Assembly (NCBI RefSeq): GCF_904846525.1 | Contig: NZ_CAJHAZ010000011.1 | Span: 1 to 64,000 of the forward strand | DNA from: Psychrobacter sp. 1044 | GTDB taxonomy: Bacteria; Pseudomonadota; Gammaproteobacteria; Pseudomonadales; Moraxellaceae | Direction of reading: 5' to 3' | DNA length: 64,000 nucleotides | Part shown: in pieces, positions 17,439-26,814 of the stretch | How positions within the stretch are numbered: position 1 is the stretch's first letter | How the letters are laid out: each line of letters starts with the position of its first letter | Notes under the pieces: model-generated | What the model saw: the letters and a program-made list of their open reading frames with translations, nothing else | The model's database searches: none | Told to the model about the DNA's origin: nothing | Made by a program: the position numbers and the translations under genes

Positions 17439-18221
17439 ATGACACTGAATACAAACGGAATTGCATCAGATGTAACGGGCAAAAGAATTTTGATCACTGG
17501 CGGTGCCTCTGGTATCGGTGCAGCAAGCGCGCTATTACTAGCCAGTCGCGGCGCAAAAGTTGTGATTGGGGATATGGCAGAAGAGATGGGTGCTGCGGTT
17601 GCCAAGCAAGCTCAAGACGCTGGTAACAGTGTCGTCTTCAAAAAAGTAGACGTGACCAGTGGTGACGAAGTACGTGCGTTGTTCGACTTCGCAGTGGAAA
17701 CGCTTGGCGGTCTAGATGTGGTGGTAAACAATGCTGGTATCGACCATAAGCCTTCGCCCATGCATGAGCTAAGCGATGATGACTTTGATCGCAATATCGC
17801 TGTTAACTTAAAAGGCGTTTGGCACTGTATGCGCGCCGCCGTCAACTGTATGCTACCTAATGGTGGTGGTCATGTGATCAACGTAGCATCTATTGCTGGC
17901 TTGCGTTCAGCACCGATGATCTCAGCCTATAGTGCGGCTAAACACGGCGTTATGGGTCTGACCAAGTCCGCTGCTCACGAGTACGCGCGCGCCAATATTC
18001 GTTTTAACGCGGTATGCCCAAGCTTCATCGATACGCCAATGGTACGCAATACCATGGCAATGATGGATGAGCGTACGCAGCAAGCAACCGTTAAGGCCAG
18101 TCCAATGCGCCGTCTGGGAGATGTTAATGAAGTGTCTGCCGCGATTGCGTGGCTTGCCAGTGATGAGAGTACCTTTATGAACGGTCATGCCTTTACCTTA
18201 GATGGTGGTATGCTAGCGTAA
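17439..18221 (+). CDS. SDR family oxidoreductase
   Basis: 260-residue classical short-chain dehydrogenase. The cofactor loop is TGGASGIGAAS (residues about 20-30), NNAG follows, and the active site has Ser and Y-x3-K in YSAAKHG. An Asp at the end of the second strand (GDMAE) favours NAD(H). It is coupled to the preceding reductase (4-nt gap, GAGGGA ribosome site). In this context it may be a 3-hydroxyacyl-CoA or related alcohol dehydrogenase; that is inference. A 12-bp perfect inverted repeat follows at 18263. Confidence 0.9.
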   Translation: MTLNTNGIASDVTGKRILITGGASGIGAASALLLASRGAKVVIGDMAEEMGAAVAKQAQDAGNSVVFKKVDVTSGDEVRALFDFAVETLGGLDVVVNNAGIDHKPSPMHELSDDDFDRNIAVNLKGVWHCMRAAVNCMLPNGGGHVINVASIAGLRSAPMISAYSAAKHGVMGLTKSAAHEYARANIRFNAVCPSFIDTPMVRNTMAMMDERTQQATVKASPMRRLGDVNEVSAAIAWLASDESTFMNGHAFTLDGGMLA

Positions 18222-18262
18222 CTGCGACTGTTGAGCGCTCATTATTTAATTCGTTAGTGCTC

Positions 18263-18294
18263 GATAATCGCTGTTAGATATGACAGCGATTATC
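18263..18294. repeat. Perfect 12-bp inverted repeat between two SDR genes
   Basis: GATAATCGCTGT - 8 nt - ACAGCGATTATC. No T-run follows on either strand, so it is more like an operator, a processing site or an RNA-stabilising hairpin than a typical terminator. Confidence 0.7.
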
Positions 18295-18392
18295 TGCGTT
18301 TAGTTATCCAATTTTAGATACATGTTTTGGATAGATGAATTCAGCGCTCAAGAATGTTTGAAAATATAAAGTTGATAAAAATATAAGGAACA

Positions 18393-19157
18393 ATGATGAA
18401 AGATTTATTTGATTTAACCGGTAAGGTCGCTTTGGTTACTGGCGCTAGCCGCGGTATTGGCGAATCTATTGCTCGTTTATTGGCATCAAGAGGCGCGCAC
18501 GTTATCGTCTCTAGCCGTAAGATTGATGCTTGCCAAGCAGTCGCGGATAGCATCATCGCAGATGGTCACAAAGCGAGTGCCTTTGCTTGCCACGTGGGCG
18601 AGATGGCACAGATTGATGCGATTTTTGAGCATATCAAAAGCGAGTTTGGCCAAATCGATATCTTAGTTAATAACGCTGCAGCCAACCCATATTATGGTCA
18701 TATCTTAGATACGGATTTAGCCGCTTTTGATAAGACGGTTGAGGTAAATATTCGCGGTTACTTCTTTATGTCGACAGCCGCTGGCAAAATGATGAAAGAG
18801 CAAGGTGGCGGCGTCATCTTGAATACTGCATCGGTCAATGGCTTGGTGGCAGGCGACAAGCAAGGCATCTACTCAATCACCAAAGCAGCGGTCATTAGCA
18901 TGACTAAAGCTTTTGCCAAAGAATGTGGCCCACTCAATATCCGCGTCAATGCGTTGTTGCCAGGTTTAACAGATACCAAGTTTGCCTCTGCCTTGACGAC
19001 CAATGATAAAGTCTTAAAAATGGCGCTACATGCTATTCCATTAGGACGTGTTGCAAATCCTGACGAGATGGCTGGTACAGTATTGTATCTAGTATCGGAC
19101 GCTTCGAGCTATACCACAGGCGCGACTATCGTTGTCGATGGCGGTATGTTAGCTTAA
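18393..19157 (+). CDS. SDR family oxidoreductase
   Basis: 254-residue classical short-chain dehydrogenase, a second member after the one at 17439 but clearly diverged from it. TGASRGIGESI is the cofactor loop; SSRK at the second strand hints at NADP(H) use; NNAA replaces the usual NNAG; the active site is Y-x3-K in YSITKAA, and the C-terminal VDGGMLA is typical. The ribosome site ATAAGGAACA is 8 nt upstream. It is separated from the previous gene by 171 bp with the inverted repeat and followed by a terminator at 19204. The substrate is unknown. Confidence 0.9.
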   Translation: MMKDLFDLTGKVALVTGASRGIGESIARLLASRGAHVIVSSRKIDACQAVADSIIADGHKASAFACHVGEMAQIDAIFEHIKSEFGQIDILVNNAAANPYYGHILDTDLAAFDKTVEVNIRGYFFMSTAAGKMMKEQGGGVILNTASVNGLVAGDKQGIYSITKAAVISMTKAFAKECGPLNIRVNALLPGLTDTKFASALTTNDKVLKMALHAIPLGRVANPDEMAGTVLYLVSDASSYTTGATIVVDGGMLA

Positions 19158-19203
19158 TCAGTAAAGCTACAGCATATAAGTTCAAGAACAGTTTACTATT
19201 AAG

Positions 19204-19238
19204 AACTGCATGAGATTAATTTTCATGCGGTTTTTTTG
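19204..19238 (+). terminator. Rho-independent terminator
   Basis: Stem AACTGCATGA / TTCATGCGGTT (with G-U pairing) followed by seven Ts, downstream of the second SDR gene. Confidence 0.8.
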
Positions 19239-19372
19239 ATTTTATTTTTGATCAAGTGTTTAAATACGCTTAGTGTCATTGCATCGATAAATGATCAATT
19301 TAAAGTAAAAATAGGCTGTGTAATGGCATAATAAAGCTGCTAACCGCTACTTGAACAATATAGGAATTAAGC

Positions 19373-20227
19373 ATGAACTCAGTGACCAATCATAAAATAA
19401 ATATAACTTATCAAAATAAAACATGGCTATTCGTGCCAGCGCCTCGCATCGACAGAGTAGCCAAGGCTTTTGCTAGTAGCGCAGATGCGGTTATTGTCGA
19501 TTTAGAAGATGCCGTTGCGCCAGAAGATAAAGCAGACGCCCGCAAAGCATTGCAACAATATCATGACAGTGCAGATTATCAGCCGATTTGGGTACGTATT
19601 AATAAAGCAGGCAGTGAGGCATTTATAAAAGATATCGCGCTGTGTCAGCAGATGCCTAATCTTGTAGGAATTATACTGGCCAAGGCGGAGCAAGTATCAG
19701 ATATTGAGCAAGCCTATCAAGGTACTGGCTTACCTATTATTGCACTCATAGAAAGTGCGGTTGGGTTGTATAACATTGATGCGATGGCTAAAGTGTCAGG
19801 CTTGGTCGGATTCAGCTATGGTTTTTTAGATTTATGCAATGATTTACAAGTGCAAGTAGGTACGGCGGCGGCCGATATTATTGCTAACCAGATTCGCTAT
19901 CAATTAATACTGACTTCAAAAGTGCACCAATTGTCCCCACCGATTGATACTGTTTATCCTGATTTTAATGATGAGATAGGACTAAGCGCCCGAGTAAGTT
20001 TATGGTCACAGATGGGTATGTCAGGAATGCTGTGTATTCATCCCAAACAAGTAGCTGTCGTCCAGCAGGCATTAAAGCCGACTAACAACGCATTGTCATT
20101 TGCTAAGCGTGTGGTCGAAGAGTATGAGCGCAGTGGACAGGCAGTCTTCAAAATAGATGGTCAAATGGTAGATGCGCCAGTGATTGAGCGCAGCCATCAA
20201 TTATTGAATCAACTACTGGCAAAGTAG
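19373..20227 (+). CDS. HpcH/HpaI aldolase / CitE-like CoA-ester lyase
   Basis: 284 residues of the CitE / malyl-CoA lyase superfamily (TIM barrel, Mg-dependent). It shows LFVPAPRIDRVAKAF near the N-terminus, DLEDAVAPEDKADAR with the metal/CoA-binding acidic residues, WVRIN, a LIESAVGLYN segment with the conserved Glu, and GMSGMLCIHPKQV near the C-terminus. It probably cleaves or forms a C-C bond of a (3S)-malyl-CoA- or citramalyl-CoA-type ester. It follows the SDR genes but behind a terminator, with its own ribosome site TAGGAATTAAGC. Confidence 0.85.
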   Translation: MNSVTNHKINITYQNKTWLFVPAPRIDRVAKAFASSADAVIVDLEDAVAPEDKADARKALQQYHDSADYQPIWVRINKAGSEAFIKDIALCQQMPNLVGIILAKAEQVSDIEQAYQGTGLPIIALIESAVGLYNIDAMAKVSGLVGFSYGFLDLCNDLQVQVGTAAADIIANQIRYQLILTSKVHQLSPPIDTVYPDFNDEIGLSARVSLWSQMGMSGMLCIHPKQVAVVQQALKPTNNALSFAKRVVEEYERSGQAVFKIDGQMVDAPVIERSHQLLNQLLAK

Positions 20228-20287
20228 CAGGGAAGCAAATAATGGTTTATTATTCACCATACTTATTTATGATTTAAAAAGAGCTCT

Positions 20288-20701
20288 ATGATTTTTATCA
20301 GTAACAGTATTAGCCTGAATGACAGTGATGTCGAGATTAGTGCCATACGGGCACAAGGCGCTGGTGGACAGAATGTCAATAAAGTCTCATCTGCGATTCA
20401 TCTGCGTTTTGATATCCATGCCTCAAGCCTGAGTGATGTGCATAAGCAGCGTTTATTAGACAGTAAAGACAGCCGAATCACCAAAGAAGGCGTGTTTGTG
20501 CTTAAAGCGCAGCAGTTTCGTACCCAAGAGCGCAATAAAATAGATGCCTTTGAGCGGCTGCAAAGCTTTATTATAAAAGCCACTCATGTCAATCAAACCA
20601 GAAAGCCAACTAAACCTAGCAGAAATGCTAAGCGCAAACGGGTGGATCAAAAAACCCAGCGCGGCAAAACAAAAGCCTTGCGCGGTAAAGTGGATTTTTA
20701 A
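20288..20701 (+). CDS. arfB: Alternative ribosome-rescue factor ArfB (peptidyl-tRNA hydrolase)
   Basis: 137 residues of the release-factor domain-3 family. The GGQ catalytic motif at residues 26-28 lies in RAQGAGGQNVNKVSSAIHLRF-like context and hydrolyses peptidyl-tRNA on stalled ribosomes. A C-terminal Lys/Arg-rich tail (about 110-137) enters the empty mRNA channel. The length equals that of E. coli YaeJ. It is followed by a strong terminator at 20742. Confidence 0.94.
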   Translation: MIFISNSISLNDSDVEISAIRAQGAGGQNVNKVSSAIHLRFDIHASSLSDVHKQRLLDSKDSRITKEGVFVLKAQQFRTQERNKIDAFERLQSFIIKATHVNQTRKPTKPSRNAKRKRVDQKTQRGKTKALRGKVDF

Positions 20702-20741
20702 ATGGGTGGCTTATTTCCTATTTTTAAATGAACGAGAAAGC

Positions 20742-20777
20742 AAAATGCCAGCCCATTTAAGAGGCTGGCATTTTTTA
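20742..20777. terminator. Strong bidirectional terminator
   Basis: AAAATGCCAGCC / GGCTGGCATTTTTT stem between the convergent arfB and sotB genes. Confidence 0.9.
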
Positions 20778-20821
20778 TAGTCTTATTTATTATCAGGTCT
20801 TTAGCTATCTCAGTCTTTTGC

Positions 20822-22021
20822 TTAACCAAGTCTTCTACTTAACTCGGGAAAGCGCTTTATCATAAATAACATCAATAGCAGTGCCACACTGGCGATAGCG
20901 GCGCCGACATAGCCCACACTCGATATGGAAATATGCGTTACTGCATAACCACCAAACAGCGCACCGGCGCCAATGCCTAAGTTAATAATCCCTGAGAACA
21001 TTGACATCAGCATGTCTTGCGCCGTGACATCAACCATGATGACTTTGGCTTGCATAGAGATAATCAGCAGCATCAGCGCGGCGCCCCACAGTAATGCAAT
21101 GAAACTCAGTGCCCAGATTGAGGTCACGGCAAACAATAGCACCAGCATAGATAGCAGCATTAATATGATCGATATCAGCATCAATCTGGTATTAAAACGA
21201 TCACCCCAGCGACTAAAAATCACACTGCCCGCAATCCCAGCTACTCCAAATAATAGCAAGACAACAGTCGCGGCGTTTTCACTAATAGCACCAACCTGCC
21301 GCATAAAAGGCTCGATATACGAGTAAGCGGTATAGTGAGCGGTAAAGACCAGTAAAATAAGCAGATACAAACAAACCAATAAAGAGTTTTTGAGCAATTC
21401 TGGAATCTTTCTAAAGGAGCCTTCAAACATACTTGGTAGCGTGGGCAATAGCCTTGCTTGCAAGATAAAGACGATAAAAGCAATCACCCCAATACCGCCA
21501 AAGGTTGCCCGCCAGCCAAACCATTGACCGACCAAGCGTCCTAGTGGCACGCCAAGCACCATCGCCAATGAAGTACCGGTTGCAAGTACACTAAGTGCCA
21601 GTGCTTTTTTACCTTCTGGTGCTACGCGGATAGCAATCGCGGCGGTAATTGACCAAAATATCGCATGCGATAGCGCAATACCAACGCGGCTAATCAGCAA
21701 TACATTAAAGCTCCAAGCAAATACTGACAACACATGGCTGGCAATAAAAACTACAAACAAGCCCAAAAGTAAGCTTTTGCGCTCAAAGCGGCTGGTGAGC
21801 AGCATCAATGGCAATGACATCGCCGCGACAATCCACGCATACAGCGTCAACATCCAGCCAGTTTCTGCTGTAGTGATGGAAAAATCTTGGGCAATGTCAC
21901 TTAATAGGGCAACGGGGACAAATTCGGTGGTATTCATAATAAAGGCGCTGACGCCCATTAAGAATACTTGGAAATACTGAGTTCGGCGAGCATTTGCGCT
22001 CACCTCAAGGTTATGTTTCAT
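20822..22021 (-). CDS. sotB: Sugar efflux transporter of the SotB/AraJ type (MFS)
   Basis: 399-residue, 12-helix major facilitator inner-membrane protein. It matches SotB closely in recalled signature blocks: NTTEFVPVALLSDIAQ in helix 1, the LTSRFERK loop, FVVFIASHVLS, HAIFWSITAAIAIR, LPLGR-like VPLGRLVGQWFGWR, and FTAHYTAYSYIEPF. SotB-type proteins export arabinose/IPTG-type sugars or drugs. The real start is ATG at 22021 (MKHNLE); an upstream TTG at 22030 would add three residues. It is divergent from the LysR gene at 22598 across a region containing MITE copy 2 and a CTGACA/TGTCAG palindrome at 22271-22286. Confidence 0.85.
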   Translation of the reverse strand: MKHNLEVSANARRTQYFQVFLMGVSAFIMNTTEFVPVALLSDIAQDFSITTAETGWMLTLYAWIVAAMSLPLMLLTSRFERKSLLLGLFVVFIASHVLSVFAWSFNVLLISRVGIALSHAIFWSITAAIAIRVAPEGKKALALSVLATGTSLAMVLGVPLGRLVGQWFGWRATFGGIGVIAFIVFILQARLLPTLPSMFEGSFRKIPELLKNSLLVCLYLLILLVFTAHYTAYSYIEPFMRQVGAISENAATVVLLLFGVAGIAGSVIFSRWGDRFNTRLMLISIILMLLSMLVLLFAVTSIWALSFIALLWGAALMLLIISMQAKVIMVDVTAQDMLMSMFSGIINLGIGAGALFGGYAVTHISISSVGYVGAAIASVALLLMLFMIKRFPELSRRLG

Positions 22022-22400
22022 ATGATCCAATACAAATAAAGAAGGCGCTAATAGTGCAAATTAGCTGAAAAATAATTCATGAGTTTAAGAATAACGGCGG
22101 CATAGGTCGTAATGATGAAAAAGAGGAGGGCAAGATAGCAAATCAGTTGCGGTATGTGAGAGCCTATCATCAGACCCTACTATTTTATCAGGAATCGACG
22201 GTGTTTTTTGTAGGAAAGTCTTTAAAATTAGTGACCGAATAATTGGTTGAATGCTTAAGTAAATTCGATGCTGACATCAGTGTCAGTTACATAGTGCTTA
22301 TAGTGAGGTATCGCTATTTACGCTTGAATATAGGTATGATGACGCCATAGGCTAGGAATGCCTGATAACGTGATTTTAAATAATCATTGATATTTTACTA

Positions 22401-22570
22401 GGGCGTGTCTTCATTTCAAAAATGGCGATAAAAATGAGATAAATTGCCGTCAAACAAGAAAAATAGCGTAGATAATATCGGGATATTAACCAGCTATTTG
22501 ACGATGTTTGGCAAGATTTAGCCATTTTTAGCCCATTTAGATGACTATCGAGTGCATTGAGGACACGCCC
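22401..22570 (+). mobile_element. MITE family 1, full copy 2 (170 bp)
   Basis: Same 170-bp element, TIRs and TA flanks (22399-22400, 22571-22572) as the copy at 3183, with scattered substitutions, including GTGTCTTCA in the left TIR. Its right end is only 27 bp before the start codon of the LysR gene, so the regulator's promoter must lie in or before the element. Confidence 0.88.
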
Positions 22571-22597
22571 TAATATGGGATAAAAGAAAAACAATCT

Positions 22598-23545
22598 ATG
22601 AAAACAGACACCAATAAACCATTAGCCTTTAGAAGATACCCTTCAACAACGGCGCTGCAATGTTTTGAGACCGCTGCTCGTCATTTGAGTTTTACCAATG
22701 CCGCGCAAGAGATGCACATGACCCAAAGCGCCATCAGTAAGCAAGTGGCGCAGTTGGAGGAGATGCTAAACCTGTCTTTGTTTTATCGGACGCCGCACCG
22801 GATTTCATTGACCCCTGCTGGCAAGTCATATTATCTTGAAGTGTTAGAGATTTTAAAACATATCGAGGTGGCAACCACCAATTTGATGTCGCATAGCAGT
22901 AATACCGAGCTGCTAAAAATCGTCTCACATCCGACATTTTGTGCCCGTTGGTTGATTCCAGCACTCAGCGGCTTTAGTCAAGAACACCCCCTTATCAACC
23001 TAGATATCAAAGAATTAGTAGGTCCATTTTTTTCTGAAGACCAAAATGTCGATATTGCTTTTTTATATGGTGATGGCATGTGGGGTAACATGGAGGCCAT
23101 AAAATTGTTCGATGAATATTGCGTTGCGGTCTGTCAGCCGCAGTATTTGCGAGATAAAACACTGAGCACCGAGTGTCTAGATGACTATGTCCTATTGCAA
23201 ATAAGTTCACGCTTAAGTGCGTGGTATGAGTACTTTAAGCAACAAGATATCAGCGTCGATGGCACTTTTGTAGGTCCACGTTTTGAGACTTTTCATGCTT
23301 GCATCTCTGCCGCCTTACTTGGCTATGGTATAGCCTTGGTGCCGTTGCGTTTGGTTGAACCTGAACTGCAATCAGGCGCTTTGGTGCTGGCATGGGATTA
23401 TGCGGCAAAGGGTCGCGGCAGCTATTATGTGACTTATCCTATATCTTCGGGACCATCGCATAAGGTCAAAGCAGTTTTAGAATGGATTACGGCTTATTTA
23501 ACAATCTCAGATCAGCGTGAAAAGGCGTTAGGGCTTGCTTTATAA
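22598..23545 (+). CDS. LysR family regulator (GcvA-like) of the pipecolate/lysine cluster
   Basis: 315 residues. An N-terminal winged HTH (about 14-75: FETAARHLSFTNAAQEMHMTQSAISKQVAQLEEML) is followed by a periplasmic-binding-protein-like effector domain. The first residues (RRYPSTTALQCFETAARHLSFTNAA) resemble the GcvA subgroup. It lies directly upstream of, and in the same direction as, amaC-hglS-amaB-nhaC-amaA and probably activates them in response to a lysine-derived compound; this is inferred from position. No strong ribosome site is visible. The MITE at 22401-22570 lies immediately upstream. A terminator at 23606 separates it from amaC. Confidence 0.88.
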   Translation: MKTDTNKPLAFRRYPSTTALQCFETAARHLSFTNAAQEMHMTQSAISKQVAQLEEMLNLSLFYRTPHRISLTPAGKSYYLEVLEILKHIEVATTNLMSHSSNTELLKIVSHPTFCARWLIPALSGFSQEHPLINLDIKELVGPFFSEDQNVDIAFLYGDGMWGNMEAIKLFDEYCVAVCQPQYLRDKTLSTECLDDYVLLQISSRLSAWYEYFKQQDISVDGTFVGPRFETFHACISAALLGYGIALVPLRLVEPELQSGALVLAWDYAAKGRGSYYVTYPISSGPSHKVKAVLEWITAYLTISDQREKALGLAL

Positions 23546-23605
23546 TTTATATCTTATTATTTTATTCTACAAAGTTATCTGCTGTGAGAATTTAACACGC
23601 TAAAC

Positions 23606-23635
23606 AAAAAAACTGCCTTGATACGCAGTTTTTTC
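23606..23635 (+). terminator. Rho-independent terminator
   Basis: AAAACTGC - 7 nt - GCAGTTTTTT hairpin with flanking A and T runs, after the LysR gene. Confidence 0.8.
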
Positions 23636-23772
23636 GTTTTTAAAGGATTCGTTTAGGGAGCTAATTTACTGGTAATGACAAAAAGGAATGCCACCACAAC
23701 TATTATTCGTTTGCTGCCTAAGTGATGTTTTGTTGAAATGAGTCTAACTCAAGGAAGAGATAGAGATTCATC

Positions 23773-25044
23773 ATGGACAAGCTTTATAACGTGACCGATG
23801 CCTTTACGATGGTGCATCCGCTCACGCTCGTCAAAGGCAAAAATGCCAGAGTTTGGGACGACAATGACCGCAGCTATATCGATTTTGTTGGCGGTATTGG
23901 TGTTTTAAACTTTGGTCATTGCCACCCTCACATCGTTGAGGCCATCATCCAGCAAGCCCAGTCGCTGATTCACTATGCCTACAATGCGGCAGCGCATCAG
24001 CCGTATCAAACCTTTATGCCTCGATTGTCTGAGCTGGTGCCTATCAACGGCGAACTGGCAGGCATGCTCACCAACTGCGGCGCAGAAGCCACCGAAAACG
24101 CCATCAAGATAGCACGCCTTAAAACGGGTCGCACGGGTGTCATTGCCTTTGATGGCGGCTTTCATGGGCGCACACTGGCTGCCGTTAATCTCAATGGTAA
24201 GGTCGCGCCTTATAAGCGCGGGCTTGGTGCATTGGCCAGTGGCGTTTATCACATTCCTTTTCCCAGTCCCGATAACAATATCAGCGACGAGCAAGCGATT
24301 GACGCGCTCCAGCGTTTATTTATGGTAGAAACTGATATCGACAATATCGGTGCCATTATCGTCGAACCTGTACAAGGGGAAGGCGGTTTTCAATTGTTGT
24401 CGCCCACCTTTGCGCAGTATCTACGTAAGTTTTGCGATGAACACGGCATGTTACTCATCATGGACGAAATCCAATCTGGTTATGGTCGTACGGGTACGCC
24501 GTTTGCTTTTACCCATTTAGAAGTTGAGCCTGATCTTATTTTACTTGGCAAGAGTATTGCGGGCGGCTTGCCCTTAGGTGCAGTTATAGGCAAGGCTAGT
24601 GTGGTCAATGGTCTACCCAAAGGCAGTTTGGGCGGCACTTATTCGGGCAATCCAGTTGCTTGCGCCGCTGCCAATGCCACGCTTGATATCATGCAAGCCA
24701 ATGACGTTTGGCAGTCAGCCAACCATTATGCCCAGACAATTGAGACGACCATCAGCCAATGGCAGCAAGAAGGTGTCTCGCCTTGGTTGTTTGGTCTTAC
24801 CGGTATCGGTGCGATGCGCGGTATCGAGCTGCGCCATCCTGAGCATGATGTGCATCCAAGTGTCATGGCGCAGGTATTAACCAAAGCGCGTGAGCGTGGT
24901 CTACTGCTGATGCCAAGTGGGCAATATCGACATATCATTCGCTTATTACCGCCACTCACCATAGAACCTGACACCCTAAAAGAAGGGTTGGATATTCTAA
25001 AAGAGGTACTCATCGCGCTTCCTGATGGATTGCCTGCCGCTTAA
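23773..25044 (+). CDS. amaC: Class III aminotransferase, probable 2-aminoadipate transaminase
   Basis: 423 residues, PLP-dependent, fold type I subgroup III. Signatures: CGAEATENAIKIAR (phosphate binding), the FDGGFHGRTLAA region, IVEPVQGEGGF, MDEIQSGYGRTG with the cofactor-binding Asp, and the Schiff-base Lys in LLGKSIAGGLPLGAV. On its own it would be called a 4-aminobutyrate aminotransferase. Its neighbours HglS, AmaB and AmaA favour conversion of 2-aminoadipate to 2-oxoadipate, as the GabT-like AmaC does in Pseudomonas putida. Substrate assignment is therefore contextual. Confidence 0.75.
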   Translation: MDKLYNVTDAFTMVHPLTLVKGKNARVWDDNDRSYIDFVGGIGVLNFGHCHPHIVEAIIQQAQSLIHYAYNAAAHQPYQTFMPRLSELVPINGELAGMLTNCGAEATENAIKIARLKTGRTGVIAFDGGFHGRTLAAVNLNGKVAPYKRGLGALASGVYHIPFPSPDNNISDEQAIDALQRLFMVETDIDNIGAIIVEPVQGEGGFQLLSPTFAQYLRKFCDEHGMLLIMDEIQSGYGRTGTPFAFTHLEVEPDLILLGKSIAGGLPLGAVIGKASVVNGLPKGSLGGTYSGNPVACAAANATLDIMQANDVWQSANHYAQTIETTISQWQQEGVSPWLFGLTGIGAMRGIELRHPEHDVHPSVMAQVLTKARERGLLLMPSGQYRHIIRLLPPLTIEPDTLKEGLDILKEVLIALPDGLPAA

Positions 25045-25174
25045 TGCTTAGGAACGTTTAAGAATGTTTAGGCGTGCTTAGGATTGATAGTGCATCGTCA
25101 TAACCAAATGCTCGAAATCAAATACTTATTATTAAGCTAAAAATTTATTAACTCTATTACAAGGATGTTTATTT

Positions 25175-26644
25175 GTGAAAAATAGTAGCGTCAGTCCAGA
25201 TAAGGATTTTATCTGCAGCGATGATATCCGCCATGATTTTTCTATGGCCATGTCAGCTATGTATCAGAACGAGGTGCCGCTATACGGTGACTTGGTTGAT
25301 TTGGTCAGTGAGGTCAATACCGAAGTATTAACCTCACATCCCGATATTAAATCACAGCTGCTGCATACAGGCGAGATTGAACGTCTGAGTATGGAGCGCC
25401 ACGGGGCGATTCGGCTGGGTACCGCAGCAGAGCTGAGCATGATGCGCCGTCTTTTTGCCGTGATGGGTATGCACCCTGTCGGCTACTACGATTTAGCGCC
25501 TGCTGGTGTGCCAGTCCACTCAACAGCTTTTCGCGCACTTGACTCGCATTCTTTGCATAAAAGTCCCTTTCGCCTTTTTACCTCGTTATTGCGTTTAGAT
25601 TTGATTGTCGATGAAAATTTACAACAAGAAGCTACGGCCACACTGGCGCAGCGTCAGATATTCACTGCTGGCGTTATTGAGCTCATTGAGATTTTTGAGG
25701 CGCAAGGTGGCTTGACCACTGAGCAAGCAGAGCAATTTGTCCAAGAAGCGCTAGAGACATTTCGTTGGCATGATAAAACGCCGGTGGCAAAAGCGCTCTA
25801 TCAGCGTCTACTAGATCAGCATCCACTTGTCGCTGATGTGGTCGGCTTTAAAGGTCCGCATATCAATCATTTAACGCCTCGAACCTTGGATATTGATGCT
25901 GTACAACAAGGCATGCAAGCCCGCGGCATACCTTCAAAAGCCATTATCGAAGGGCCACCGCGTAGAGCGTGTCCAATCTTATTAAGGCAAACCAGTTTTA
26001 AAGCACTACAAGAAGCGGTTGGCTTTAAAGTTGCTAATAATTCAGACGCTAGTCATGAAGAGTACGAGCAAGGGCACCATACCGCGCGCTTTGGAGAGAT
26101 TGAACAACGCGGTGTGGCGTTAACACAAAAGGGCCGCGCGCTTTATGATGAATTATTGGCCGAAGCTCGCCGCCAGCTTGGTGCTACCCCAAATGAGGAC
26201 AATGCGGCTCAATACAATCAAATTTTAACCAAGGTATTTACCGCTTTTCCTGATGATTATCAAACTCTACACGATGAGGGGCTGGCGTATTTTTATTACC
26301 AGTTGACGGATAGCACCCTTGATTCTGAGGACGGTCAAGCGTTGTTAGCCGTCACCTTAACCAATGATGACCTGAATAAAGTGCCTAATGCTAAGTTGAC
26401 TGCTCTGATTAATGATGAAGTGCTTCGCATTGAACCTATCGTTTATGAAGACTTTTTGCCCGTCAGTGCCGCTGGTATCTTTCAATCAAATCTGCAGGAG
26501 GCGCAGCCAAGCCAATATGACGGTTACTCAAGCCAACAAGAGTTTGAGCGTGATTTAGGTTCCGCCATTTATGATGAGATGGCATTGTATGAAGCGATGC
26601 AAGCGAAAAGTCTTGAGCAGTGCCTGTCTAGTGTCAGTGTTTAG
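25175..26644 (+). CDS. hglS: 2-oxoadipate dioxygenase/decarboxylase (DUF1338, HglS)
   Basis: 489-residue DUF1338/vicinal-oxygen-chelate-type Fe(II) enzyme that converts 2-oxoadipate, O2 and water to D-2-hydroxyglutarate and CO2 in lysine catabolism. Expected active-site blocks are present: MERHGAIRLGT (His76, Arg80), GPHINHLTPRTLDID with the second His, and RFGEIEQRGVALT with the metal-binding Glu. It starts at GTG, with AAGGA about 9 nt upstream. It lies between the aminotransferase that would make its substrate and the semialdehyde dehydrogenase, so the pathway order is legible from the cluster. Confidence 0.88.
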   Translation: MKNSSVSPDKDFICSDDIRHDFSMAMSAMYQNEVPLYGDLVDLVSEVNTEVLTSHPDIKSQLLHTGEIERLSMERHGAIRLGTAAELSMMRRLFAVMGMHPVGYYDLAPAGVPVHSTAFRALDSHSLHKSPFRLFTSLLRLDLIVDENLQQEATATLAQRQIFTAGVIELIEIFEAQGGLTTEQAEQFVQEALETFRWHDKTPVAKALYQRLLDQHPLVADVVGFKGPHINHLTPRTLDIDAVQQGMQARGIPSKAIIEGPPRRACPILLRQTSFKALQEAVGFKVANNSDASHEEYEQGHHTARFGEIEQRGVALTQKGRALYDELLAEARRQLGATPNEDNAAQYNQILTKVFTAFPDDYQTLHDEGLAYFYYQLTDSTLDSEDGQALLAVTLTNDDLNKVPNAKLTALINDEVLRIEPIVYEDFLPVSAAGIFQSNLQEAQPSQYDGYSSQQEFERDLGSAIYDEMALYEAMQAKSLEQCLSSVSV

Positions 26645-26814
26645 TAAAATTTAGCCTAGAAATATCTAGCGTATAGCCGACTTATTAGCACGTCATTCCA
26701 AAAAGGAATGGCTGCAAGAAATTTATTATTTTGCAACTTAGTAGGTAGCAGGGTAATTTTATAAGTCAGTCAAGGACGTAGTAAACCATTATACCAATAT
26801 GCAAGGGATTGATT

